From Dirofilaria immitis (taxonomy: Eukaryota; Nematoda; Chromadorea; Rhabditida; Onchocercidae), in NCBI GenBank assembly GCA_024305405.1, contig JAKNDB010000110.1, forward strand, positions 930,001 to 994,000: a stretch of 64,000 bases of DNA, in the 5' to 3' direction. Both the position numbers and the translations under genes were made by a program. This document shows positions 1-10,983 of the stretch, piece after piece. Within the stretch, counting starts at the first letter, position 1, and each line of letters opens with the position of its first letter. The notes under the pieces are model-generated. The model searched no databases. It was not told the DNA's origin and saw only the letters and a program-made list of their open reading frames with translations.

Positions 1-480
1 TAAATTCTTCGTTCACTGGGGAAACAGATAGTGAGAATACGAAATTTAACTAATTTTGCTTCTAAATAGATCTAATTGTATAATTATATTTTATGCATGT
101 TTTTCGTTACCTAAATTTATAGTTATCTTAGATGGTGTTTAAAAATCAATCAAGTGCGCATATGTGATTCAATATTTTTCTTAAAGCTCTCGAATTTTAC
201 AACTCTCATTTTTCATCTTAGTCGTACCTCAGCTGTTCTTAGCTACAATAAGCTAACTTTCCTCATTCTCTTACCATGCAACAAAGTAAATCGGTATTAG
301 TGAGAGCGTTTGAAATCATTGAAGCAATACGGCAAAACAAAAAACGAATGGATTATTAGTCATAAGTTATGATCGAATCTTTTCCTGCTTCTTTAGTGTC
401 CATCAGATATTTTATCAATTTGACATCATTAAATAACAGACTGGCCTTATTTGTATTGACTTGTTAAGAGATTGGAAATA

Positions 481-515
481 GAAAAGAAAGTGAGAGAGAG
501 AGAGAGAAAGAGAAG
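481..515. repeat. GA microsatellite
   Basis: A short (GA)n run with A/G interruptions. It is purine-only on the plus strand and has no coding potential. Confidence 0.8.
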
Positions 516-789
516 GGATCTTATTAAATCAAGTAAACCTTGAAAACTGGCTAACTTTCAAATTGTGAAAGTATTTTATCAATGAAAAAAAAAAAAAAAG
601 GAAGAGATAGAGACAGAGGAAGAAAGGAACAACTAATTGCTTTTCCGAGATTTGCTTTTTCTTATTTGTTTTTCAGGCAAAGGAAGGGTAGAAAAGCAGA
701 GGTTATGAGGAGTATTAAATAGATGGAAGTTTATATATGCAAAAGGAATTGTTAATAGTCCATACGATTAATTTTATTGTCAAATAGTG

Positions 790-960
790 CGGAATGAAAA
801 AGTGGAGAGAAAGAAGGGGAGAAGGAGGATAGGGGTGAGGAGAGGATGAAGAGAAGGAGGAGGAAAGGAAAGGAAAGGAAAGGAAGAGGAGGAAGAAAGA
901 AAAAGAGGGAGGAAGAGGAGATCTTTACAGGAAAGACGAATGGATGGGATGGGAGAAGAG
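790..960. repeat. Purine-rich tract, GGA/GAA/GGAAA units
   Basis: About 170 bases that are almost entirely A and G on the plus strand, including four tandem GGAAA pentamers around 865-885. The minus-strand open frame across it is only Phe/Leu/Ser/Pro low-complexity translation and is not a gene. A poly-T run follows at 961-979. Such tracts can form triplex DNA, but no function is shown. Confidence 0.85.
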
Positions 961-1130
961 GTTTTTTTTTTTTTTTTTTGGACACGCTAAAGCAAGCGTG
1001 TTGGAGCTAGCTGATTATTTGAGATAGGAATGGCTGTATGGGAGCACGTATTGCTGATAGCATTCAGAAACAGGAACCAGTTAAGCGGAAAAATTGAGTA
1101 ATAACGATTATCATATAATCGTTACTGTTA

Positions 1131-1850
1131 TTGTCCTGCTGTCTGTTGTCTCGACATCATCGATCTTCTCTTAACATCGCGCCGTTGTTGCTGTTGTCGC
1201 TGTTGCTGTCGTTAGTCGGCTGCCGCCGTTGTGCGCTGCTGTTGTTGCCGTACTGCCGCTGCGTTCGCCGCTGCTGTCGTCAGTGTGCCAGCGCGTCGTG
1301 CGCTGCCGCTCGCCGGTTGTCGCGTGCGTGGCTGCCGTCGGTTGTCGGCCGCGTGCGTCGCCGTCGGCTGCCGCCGGTGCGCTGGCTGCCAGCTCGTACG
1401 CCGTTGCCGGCTACGCTGCTCGCCGCCGTGCGCACGTTGCCGTCGGTGGCTGTTGCTTGCTGTTGCTGCGCTGTTATTGTTGTTAGCTGTTGTTGCTGTG
1501 CCGTTGCTGCGTCGTTGCTGTCGTTACTGCTGCTGCTGTCGGTTGCCGTTGCTGCCGCTGCCGCTGCGTGCCGTTGCTGCTGCTGCTTGCCGCGTTGCTG
1601 CTAGTGCTGTTGCCGTTGCCGCCGTTGCCGGCGTTGCTGTCGCCGCTGCTGCTGTTGCTGGCCGGTCGTAGCTGCTGTTGCCGCTGTTGCCGCTGCTGCT
1701 GGCTGGCAGTTAGCAGCAGCAGTAGCAGCAGCAGCAGCATGCTGGTGGTAGCGGCAGCAGTTGCTGCTGTTAGCGTTGCTAGCAGTAGTAGCAGTAGCAG
1801 TAGCAGCAGCAGCAGCAGCAGTCAGCAGTAGCAGTAGCAGCAACGGTACG
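1131..1850. repeat. GC-rich imperfect triplet-repeat island (TGC/GCC/GTT; CAG-type)
   Basis: Roughly 700 bases of degenerate trinucleotides. The plus strand reads TGC, TGT, GCC, GTT and CGT at first, and turns to GCA/GTA/GCAGCAG near the 3' end (about 1700-1840). Because the units contain no stop codons, several frames on both strands stay open. They give Leu/Ala/Cys-rich peptides on the plus strand and Gln/Asn/Ser/Ala-rich peptides on the minus strand. It is far richer in GC and CpG than anything else in the window. A Gln/Asn-rich minus-strand exon cannot be excluded, but no splice sites or conserved domain argue for one, so I annotate it as repeat DNA. Confidence 0.75.
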
Positions 1851-2074
1851 CATCAGATGAGAGAAATGAGAACGACAAGCAAAGGAAAGGAACGACCAAA
1901 CAATGGACCACCAGGACGGACAAGTGATATGATGAAAATGTGCACATATAACAAAAAAAGCCTTAATTGATTTTTCTAACCTTCTTAAGCCTGAAGCTCT
2001 TATGATATTGCTTCTCAAGCAATATCTGCCTTATTCTTGCTGTTCATGTCTCACCATCTTTTGCCGTACACATT

Positions 2075-2185
2075 ATCCATTTCCTCATCCCCCTCCTCAC
2101 TTCTTCCTCCTCATCCTCCTCCTCCTCTTCTCCTCTTCCTCTCTCCCTCTCCTCCTCCTCCTTTTTCTTTTCTTTCCTTCCTTCT
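2075..2185. repeat. Pyrimidine-rich tract (CCT/CTT)
   Basis: About 110 bases that are nearly all C and T on the plus strand. In composition it is the complement of the purine tract at 790-960, so the triplet island sits between two oppositely oriented polypurine/polypyrimidine tracts. It has no coding value. Confidence 0.8.
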
Positions 2186-3522
2186 GTTTAACTTAACCAG
2201 TAATCTCTTGATCCATCATTAATCTTGGAAAGATCATGGCGTTATTATTGCCAGATGACTTGGCTTGATCATGAAGTATTTTTTCTTCATCATTGTCTGG
2301 CGTGTTTAATTATTTTTAAGTTAATTATATAACACAATATATCATATATATCAAAAGCAATGATTTTTTTATCCGAAAAGAAATTCTATTTCAAAATTCA
2401 GTTTCTCAAATCCATAAATTTCCATTGTACGAAAAAAATCCTGTGATCAGGTAAGGTGAGAAAAGGCAGGTCTGGTAGGCAATATACTAATGGTTCTATG
2501 TAAAGCATTTATTCCATAAATGCGTCTGATTGAAGTAGTTACTGATGTTCCATTCGATCCGTGACGATACGACGAAGTCATGATGATTATTGGCTTCCTG
2601 ATGGATAATGACCAGAATGCATAAATGGAAAAGCAACTCAGCTTTTTAATTACTACGACTAACTACTGGTGAAATAGGCAGGAGGGGGAGGGGAAAAAAA
2701 AAAAACTTATTGAACCTTATTGAAGAATATTTTAGAGCAATAAGGATTTCTCCTAACTTCTTCCCCGCGCTGTCGTCCTCTCCTCCCATCGAAAGCGTTT
2801 GTTATGCTTCATTTCTAAGCGATAGTCTATCCATGGCGAAGCTATTTTATCGATATGTAGGCGGCTAGTTTAATGGATTTTTGCACTACTAAGTAGATTC
2901 TCCTACTCACTCCCCCACCTTCCTTTTATATCTAAAGCTTGTTGCAGAATCATTTCTTTAAAAATTAATGAGTTATCTTTCTGCGAGACGATTCAGTGGT
3001 TTTTAAATGTTACTGTTTTGGGTCACTGTATGATCAAGTTTATACCAACGGGAAATAAGGATAGAAAGAAATCTTGTAGAGATGAAGCGAGGAAAGGAAA
3101 ATGTATAGTAGAAATGATACAAAAATTGCGGATTAATTTGCATGTAATCGATTTTTCTTTTTCGGATATAATATGTTCTGTGCGTGGATGTTAGTGAAAA
3201 TCTCATTCTTATAGGGTAGCAGCATTATCACGTCAACTAAAGTCAAGGAAAGGAAGAAGAAAGCAATAAGGTGCATTGGTTCAACGAACCTTGAGCAATT
3301 TCATACATTCGGATATGGGACTAATTCAGTATTCACCAATTCTGGTTATTGTTCATCAGAAGGCCAGTTCAATTAAGTTTTTTTCCCTATGCAAATTATT
3401 ATACTGGGTGGATGAGTGTGTGTTTGCGTACGTATATATGTATTTTTCAAATTTAAATCCTTTGCTTCAGTCAGAATTAATTGATGAAATTTTTGTGATA
3501 TTACTGCTCAATTCTTTTAAAG

Positions 3523-6500
3523 GGTTTTGTAATAAAGATGCAGATAACGTCTTGAATGATTTGCTAAAGGATGAGGAATATGGTAGTGGAACGTTCGAGT
3601 AAGATTTTCTTTCTTCCACATCAAGAAATTCGAATTATAGTAGTAACATTATTCAATTATATAGTGCAATAATATTCTCTTATTCAGTTGCTTCCGAAAT
3701 AACCTTATTATATCAGTAGCTAAACCATTCCGTCATAATATATCCGTTGATCAGATAATTGATTTTTCTTGAACACTATAATACTTCTTGATCCAGTAGT
3801 TGGTTATGCTGTGTAAGGTGAAGGAAAATGTTGCAAATAGGGATGATATTTCAGGAATGTTTTTCGTTCATCAGATATAAATTATTCGGCTTGTTCTGAA
3901 TGCTGTAAAGTAATTCAGCCTACTTCATCAGAAACAGAACAACACACAGTTATTTCCGGTATTATGATTTTCGTTCTAATTATAAGAAATTAATTTGGTA
4001 TTTTTGAGGATCTTTTTTCATGTTTTACTTATTTGAAATGTTTTATTTCCAATCATTTTTGTTATTGCTAATTAACATCGAGGAAAAAATTAGGAAGAAA
4101 TGGAAGGAATATTATGCAGCGAGTATAGATTTTATGTCGCAAAGAACGAATTAAATATATAATTATTGAAATGATGAAATTGATGGGATCCTTGATGAGA
4201 AAGAGTCATATAAAGTAATAAAAATATAATAGAAATAGTTCTGCGGAAATTTTTTTGATCCAAACAAAATTTAAAGCGATACACGCGGATGAACAACTTG
4301 ACAAGTTAGTTGAATCCATGGTAATGGCGAACGGTGGAAGTGAAGCGCGTAGTAGTAGTAATCAAACAGTTGATAGAACCTGCATTGATGTCGAAAAGAT
4401 ATTACATAACGAATTATACAGGAGACCATTTCAGGTTAAACATTGTCATGAATTTCAAAGTTTCTTAATAAGAGGAACGGATAACAACTTTTTTTTAATT
4501 GTTAGTTTTAAATTAATTTGACCTGAAGAAATTCCATAACTTATGCTTTTTTAGCAATTTCTTGAGCAACAATTTTGTGCTGAAAATATTAATTTTTATA
4601 TGGCCGTAGAAGAATATCGTTCAATACCTGATTCAAATGTATGTATGCATCATCTCTTCCTAGTTATTTAGAATGAATTTCTCTAAAAATAATGTTTTCT
4701 AAAATTACGGAAAAAACTATTTCAAATGTTTCACTTCATTGGATAATTTAATTGGCTTGTATTTTATCTCCTACAATTTTTTAGCAGTAATTTGTAGCAA
4801 AACAATTTAATGGGTTTTTTTTTCTTTTTGGTAACCATAACAGTAAAGGGAATTTCTTATTAATCATTAAAAACCAGTATTGCAAATGATAGAATTGGCA
4901 ATGAATTGTAAAAATAACGTTTTACATCAGTTCACATTCATTTTTCTTTTCCATTCTTTTTTTTGTAGTTAGAAAAAGAGCAGAAGTTGCTCGTCAGATT
5001 TTTGAACGGTATTTCGCGCCAAATGGCATAGAACCGGTGAATATTGATAATAGCACAAGCAAAAGCATCAGAGATGCGGTTATGTCAGGAAATTTTACAC
5101 CTCAACTCTATGATGTTGCACAATATCAGGTTTTACATGAATTTCATTGTCGTTGCAAAATTTACGATTTTCAGTCTTTGAACGAAATTTCGGAAGGATT
5201 ATTGCTACTGAATTTTTTATTATTTTTATTGGAATATTCTCTGTTTTTGCCGAATACTGCACAATTCAAAAAATTTTAGCAGATTATTTTAATCTATACA
5301 TGTTTGATAGGTTAAATTTGTGAAATTAAAGAATTGTTCAAATTTCCTCTTGTTCAATGAGACGGATTAAAGAGAAATTTTAACAGCCGATGAACATGAT
5401 ATTCATCAGACAATTCATGTAGTTGCCCGTTCGGCATGCGACTTGTTATTAGGGCCGGATAATGAGTGAATATCCCTGCAAAAATTGTTTGATATTTTCT
5501 GTGATTTGATGCGATATATTTGATACGCTACTATTTGTATTTAACACAATTTCAGATATTTCATTTACTGAAATATGATTGTTGGCCACGTTATCTGCGT
5601 GCCGGTGGTGTAGCACCAACAATCGATGATGGCCCTGATGGTACATCCGGAACTCCAACAACAGATGGATCAAATTTTCGGGTGAATTTATAATTTCGTT
5701 TAGATCAATCTTAAAACTGTGATTTTTTTAAGCGGTTAATGTGTATGCTCTATCACCTCTGCTTTTTTCAAATTTTATTTTTGTTTTAGAATAAGCTTTA
5801 GCGAAATGCTTAAAAGTTTCAAAGTAAAATAACAAATGTTAGAGGAGGAAATGGCAGACTTGCCATTTAATAATCTTATTACAACCATTGGAATCACTGC
5901 ATGTAATAACTTTTCCTTCTCCTTTTCTTTCCTTATGCTTTACTTTTAACAAAATCTGGCATGTTTTGAAAGGAAAAATCTGTTATAATTCTAAAACTGT
6001 TTCATTCCTGCATGATGTGAAGAAAATTCTTTTATTCCTTTTCAAATAGATGGCGGTAGAATAGTTAGATTAATAAGGAATGCAACTGCCTTACAAAATT
6101 TCGCCGAAACATCTCATCTCATTGCGAAAAAAAGGCAAGATCCCACTGTATCGATTTATCATTTTTAACAACACATTGTCAAATGTTTGCTACTGAAAGA
6201 CATCAACTCCATCTATCAAATGGAGAAAAAGTTGACGGTTGCAATCATGAACGGCTATGTATTGCTTTCGAAAGCGAGTACATAACTGTGTCCGGTATGC
6301 ATCGCGTCAGTGTCCGGAAGCTGTTGTATCGAATCGTGACGTTTGTTTCCGTATCTAAGATCATTTGTTGAGGAAGTAGCAGCTAACTATATGCAGTAGA
6401 TGATTTAGTTTGGTTTGTACAGTTTGTTTGTTTTCCGTTTCTAGAAGCGTCGCGGTGATAAGAAACGTAAATCGCTAATCTGGCATGGTCTAAGGCCCAG

Positions 6501-9500
6501 GTTCTCACGGTGGAAAAAAGCCTGGTCGGATGCTAGTGATTCACTGGAACAAAATTGCGATCATGGTAGTAGCGCACTGGTACAAGAAACGGCTGAGCAA
6601 TATGCCTCACCTCAGTTTTCCAGATCTCAGCCCAGTTCACGACACTCTTCACAGGAGCAACTGGGATCATCGGGTGAAGCAGGAAATGCACAGGATCCGT
6701 TGTTTGTTAAGTCTGATAGTGAATTGAGAACTGAAATGTTAAGTAAATACAGTTCGTTACGACGTCGAGGCTTCACGGCTGCTAGGAAGCAACGTTTATT
6801 GCTTACAGAGGTCTTTTTTTCAGTTTTGTTTTTCAACATTGTTCTAAAATCATGCAAACGCCAAGCTTTCAGTGGCTTTTATAAAAGAAATACTTTGTAT
6901 CTAGAATTATTTTGCCCAGTTCAATATTCCTATTTTTTTCAAATTGAAAATTGATAAAAACTTTTGGGACATTGCAGTAGTTTTGAGAATCTGGATTGTA
7001 TCGCACTTGTTTGTGAAATATACTGTTGTGTATTTTTTTCTTTAATTGTGTCGTGTGTGGATTTTCTATTTACATGTTTGCCATTTTTGATAGTTGGATT
7101 GGTGTAATTCCTGATTTTTATCAGAATAATTGGATTAGCAGTTTTAATATTAGGAAATATAATGTCACACTGACATAGACAACACTATTTAAGGTCAGTG
7201 TACTTTACCTTTCTAGTAGTGAAAGGTTCGGTATTGCTCATGTACAATATTAATTTTGTCCAAGCATGACTGAAATACAAAACAGTATTATATTGCTTGT
7301 TTGAAATATCTGATGGAATGAGTTTGCAGTTGTTGTTTCTTTCATCTATATCATCTATAATAGAAATTTTAATATTTGATGGAATCTATTACTTCAAAAC
7401 AGCCTAATTTTTATTTACTATATATTCCCTTGATTCACGTAGATCGTCCACTTCTAGTGGTAACATGATATTCCGTTTTTTTTTGTTTAGCTATTAATGC
7501 CTGGAATCATCTCCACTCTCCATTTACGTTAAAAGAAAGCAAAAAATAAATTTGCTTGATAATGAGCAATTATTTAGTAACATATTATTGACTAATCAAA
7601 TTACTATAAATTAATTAAGTATACAATTATATGAAGTTAAACTAACTCTTTAATATTTTTCTTTGGAATTTACAATCAGCATTTTGTGATGTAATTTGGC
7701 TGACTAGCAAACTCAATCTTCAGACAATCCATTCTGATGCTCCACCACCCAGTACTTCTAGTTCAAGAGTTACCGAAGTATGCACAAAATTTTGCACACT
7801 AATGCTTGACGACACACCTTGCGTGGAGCAAATCGCTCTTCATGATCCGGTTACTACTTTTTTCTTTTTTGACATCATCAAATCATTTTAGAAAACTCAA
7901 TTCTTTTTAGTGAAATCGATCATAAAATGGCATGAAAATGATGAATGTTATTTTTGACACCGTCTGTTCCTTTTATATGATTTTGGGCAACTGGTTTGTC
8001 AAATTTTTTAAAATAAAGTTTTAGACAGAGTCAGTGGGTAAATGGACAGCAACAGTTGCAGCACAACATGGTATGGATCCACGTGCAACCGAAGTTGTTG
8101 ATGCGCAGGTCAAGTTTTAGAAGAATTCAATTTTGAGGCGGAGTTTTAAAACAAAAGTTTTCTGTGTACTTTTAGCTCTAGAAACTTGACGTTAATGCTG
8201 CTTTTTTATTTCCGGACACATTCTTAATTTTGAAATCTGACTTGGAATTTTGTTTTTCTTCGAAGTTCTTAAATATATGCTATTTGCAAAACACTAATTA
8301 TTTAGCATAAAACTATTTCTCACCATTTTTTAATTTTATGATCAGAACTTAATTTAAGAAAAAGGATATGATTATTTGGAAATATTCAATCGTGCCCAAC
8401 AAACTTTTTGTGTGCAAATTTTTAGTCGGGTGCAACGATTGATCCAGCTCGACAAGCCATCGATGCATTAAATAATCGGTGTGTACGTTTGTTACCTGTG
8501 TTACATTTTGCCGCTGAAATAATGATTCCAAATGCTTCAAATAAAACGGGTACATCTGCAAATTCAAGGTTAATATGGTTCTTGCAGTTCTATTAAAATT
8601 ATCACTTGTCAAAATTTATCAACGATATAACTATGATTCATGTTCGTTATGTGATCTTGTCATACGCTAAACACATTTTATTAAATCATTTCTTGACAGA
8701 TGCACCCATTCGTGTTGATTGATTAGATTGTTGCTACGTTTCAGATTGTCTTGTCTTAACGACTAATATTAGTTTTATGTTAATCCGAAGCTTCTGAGTT
8801 TTAATGCTTTAGCGTACTACGATATTATTTGACAGCTATTACCATTCTATTGTATGTTATGATGAGATGACTTTTTTAAATTTCATGAAGTAATATTTTA
8901 TTTAAATTCTGATTATCATTAATATATGGTAGGAATAGGAATTTTTACCAGTACTTTTAGTCAAAAATGATTCTTTTTTTGATATCAGTGGATTTTGTTT
9001 ATCTTAATTAGCTTAATTTCGAGTTGTTTGTAAACGTTCAATTATTCATTTCAGAATTGTACTTTTACGGGCCCGACATGGCCTTTCATTAAATGCTGTG
9101 TTAAGGCCGGTTTTGGCCAAATATTTAATTGATTATGATTCATGTGTTGTCGTTCTGCCAAGCTCTTTCGATGCCGTCAGCTGGCAGACAACTGTTGGCA
9201 CAATACGACAACGATTTGTTTTGGTGATGACTCAGCAAAAATATCAAGGTTTATTTTCTGAAACCAGTTTTTCAACAAGCATGTTTTTCTAGACAAAATT
9301 GAAACTCCTTTATTTACATGGAAATTTATGTAATAATTCCATATAATTGTTGATTATTTCTTTTTTTTTTTCGCAGAAAGAAGGCATTCACCGAAACGCG
9401 AAATTGCAAAGGAATTTCATTCAACACAATTTTCAACACCGGCAGTGAATTTGCCTTTCTATCAGCATGGTGATGTTGCATTTGTTGAACTACCAGCCGA

Positions 9501-10983
9501 TTTCGATTTACGTACAGGCAAAATGAATGCAACACGTTCCTTTTCCAATTCTAAGGTCACATTTTTTTATATGAAATTTTATAGAATAGAAGAGTGTTCA
9601 GTAACTGTGCACAATGTATCATTTATTGTAGTGAAGCTGATGGTGGCGTCGAAAAAAGTAATGATATAAATACCAGACAAATCAAAAAAAAAGAGAAACA
9701 TAAGATGAAGAGATTTATTTCAGACTGATCATACGTCTGGTTTGTTGAAATTTGTTCGGAAAGCAAGCCAAGCAGTAACAAATCGTGAACCATCATCGGA
9801 TAGTACTGGACCCTCATCATCGTCGTATCAGCAGCATGCGTTATCAGTACAACAACAACGCCGACAACATTCTGGAGGTCACAGTTATTCTCAGTTAGCG
9901 TCTTCGAGTTATACTGACGAAATAAGGTTCGTAAAATGTTTTCAATTCTTCAGCTCTTTCCTGGATACATATTTCAACGGAAGCATGAATCGATCTTAAT
10001 AATAACGATTGAAATTGGTAATAATGTATACTTACGTTGCATTTCCATGATCCATTTGAAATATCCGTCCGGCACTTAATCTTTTACAGTCAAAAATAAT
10101 TATGACTACAGAAATAGAATGAAATTTCTTCTAATTTATTCAGTCAGTGCCTTAGCTTGAAATAGATATGTCATAATCAAACAAAGCGGTATATGCAATG
10201 TTTCATCTATAAAATTTCTGATTTTATCTTGAATTCTTTCGCTGGATAAAAATGAAAATATTATGATCTATCTGTTTTATACGCGATACATATCTTGCAT
10301 TTGATAGGCGGAAATCGTTAGGAACATTTCAACGAACAACGAATACCGCTATGGCTGATATTCCATATTGCGGTGAAGATACTGCCGTTGAAAATCTTAG
10401 GTTGCCTGAAACGCTCAGGAGTACTGATTCGAGAAAACAAAAGCAAATTGACGGTAGAGAAAGGATGTTCGAAATTCCTGAATTTTTGAGGAAGGTCGGG
10501 ATACTGTACTATGTTATAAGAATACTGTACTATGTTATATCACTACTAATTGAATTTGCGGGTTTATCCATTTTTAAACTTGTCGAACTGTAAATGTTTT
10601 ACAAAATTTCTGAATGATTTGATTTAGTCAACGAAGAAACACTGGAAAGAAAAATTCTATGACTATTGCTATCAGTGATTTTAGGAAACTACTCCGGAAA
10701 TGCGTGATATGGATAAGAAATTGGCGCTGATCGATTCGAATACGCCCAAAATCCCTTCACTTTATACGTCAACAGTTTCCAGCGATAAAGTACGATTTTT
10801 TTTTAGGTTCTTCCTATCAAAAATCCTTATTCTCCTTTACTTGCGTAGCAGAATGAAATATTTATTGATTATTTATTTGTCCACATTTGCTATTCCTCCG
10901 TTGTCGAAATTAATCATTTTATCGCCTTATAAAATTATGTTTAGATAGATGAAGGGAGCAAAGAGCAGAGTTTAAAGGAATGA
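3523..10983 (+). CDS. RGS12/RGS14/Loco-like regulator of G-protein signalling (5' incomplete)
   Basis: This should be a GTPase-activating protein for G-alpha subunits that also binds Ras-like GTPases at the membrane or cytosol. Supported exons: 3523-3598, 4239-4434, 4555-4642, 4969-5129, 5556-5681, 6445-6810, 7680-7849, 8025-8108, 8426-8568, 9055-9248, 9377-9555, 9724-9926, 10308-10494, 10685-10789 and 10945-10983 (stop TGA). That is about 770 residues. The RGS box spans the exons from 4239 to 5681, with EPVNIDNS and the helix IFHLLKYDCWPRYL, which match the RGS10/12/14 class best. A Lys/Arg- and Ser-rich linker follows (6445-6810). Next come two ubiquitin-fold segments (7680-8568 and 9055-9248) that resemble the tandem Ras-binding domains of RGS12/14, then a Ser/Gln-rich tail. 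I see no C-terminal GoLoco motif. All internal junctions keep phase except 6810 to 7680, which is one base short at a T4 run. The donor at 4642 was chosen over 4638 because it keeps phase. The N-terminus is missing. Confidence 0.82.
10501..10539. repeat. Two-copy 18-bp direct repeat, 21-bp period
   Basis: An 18-base unit at 10501-10518 recurs exactly at 10522-10539, just inside the intron after the RGS exon that ends at 10494. It is a local duplication with no visible function. Confidence 0.85.

Larger units (their letters stand above)
1..3522. other. Upstream non-coding region with simple repeats
   Basis: No coding exon is supported here. The stretch is ordinary AT-rich DNA, interrupted by a GA-rich microsatellite near 481-515, a purine-rich tract, a GC-rich triplet-repeat island and a pyrimidine-rich tract, each listed separately. 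The first exon or exons and promoter of the RGS gene should lie here or farther upstream, because the first supported RGS exon (3523) begins in the middle of a codon. I found no exon with a phase-1 donor that I could defend. Confidence 0.6.

Noticed and set aside
6183..6371. 62-codon open frame in an RGS intron (MFATERHQLHL..)
   Set aside because: Exons 5681 and 6445 already join in phase, and no phase-compatible splice pair surrounds it.
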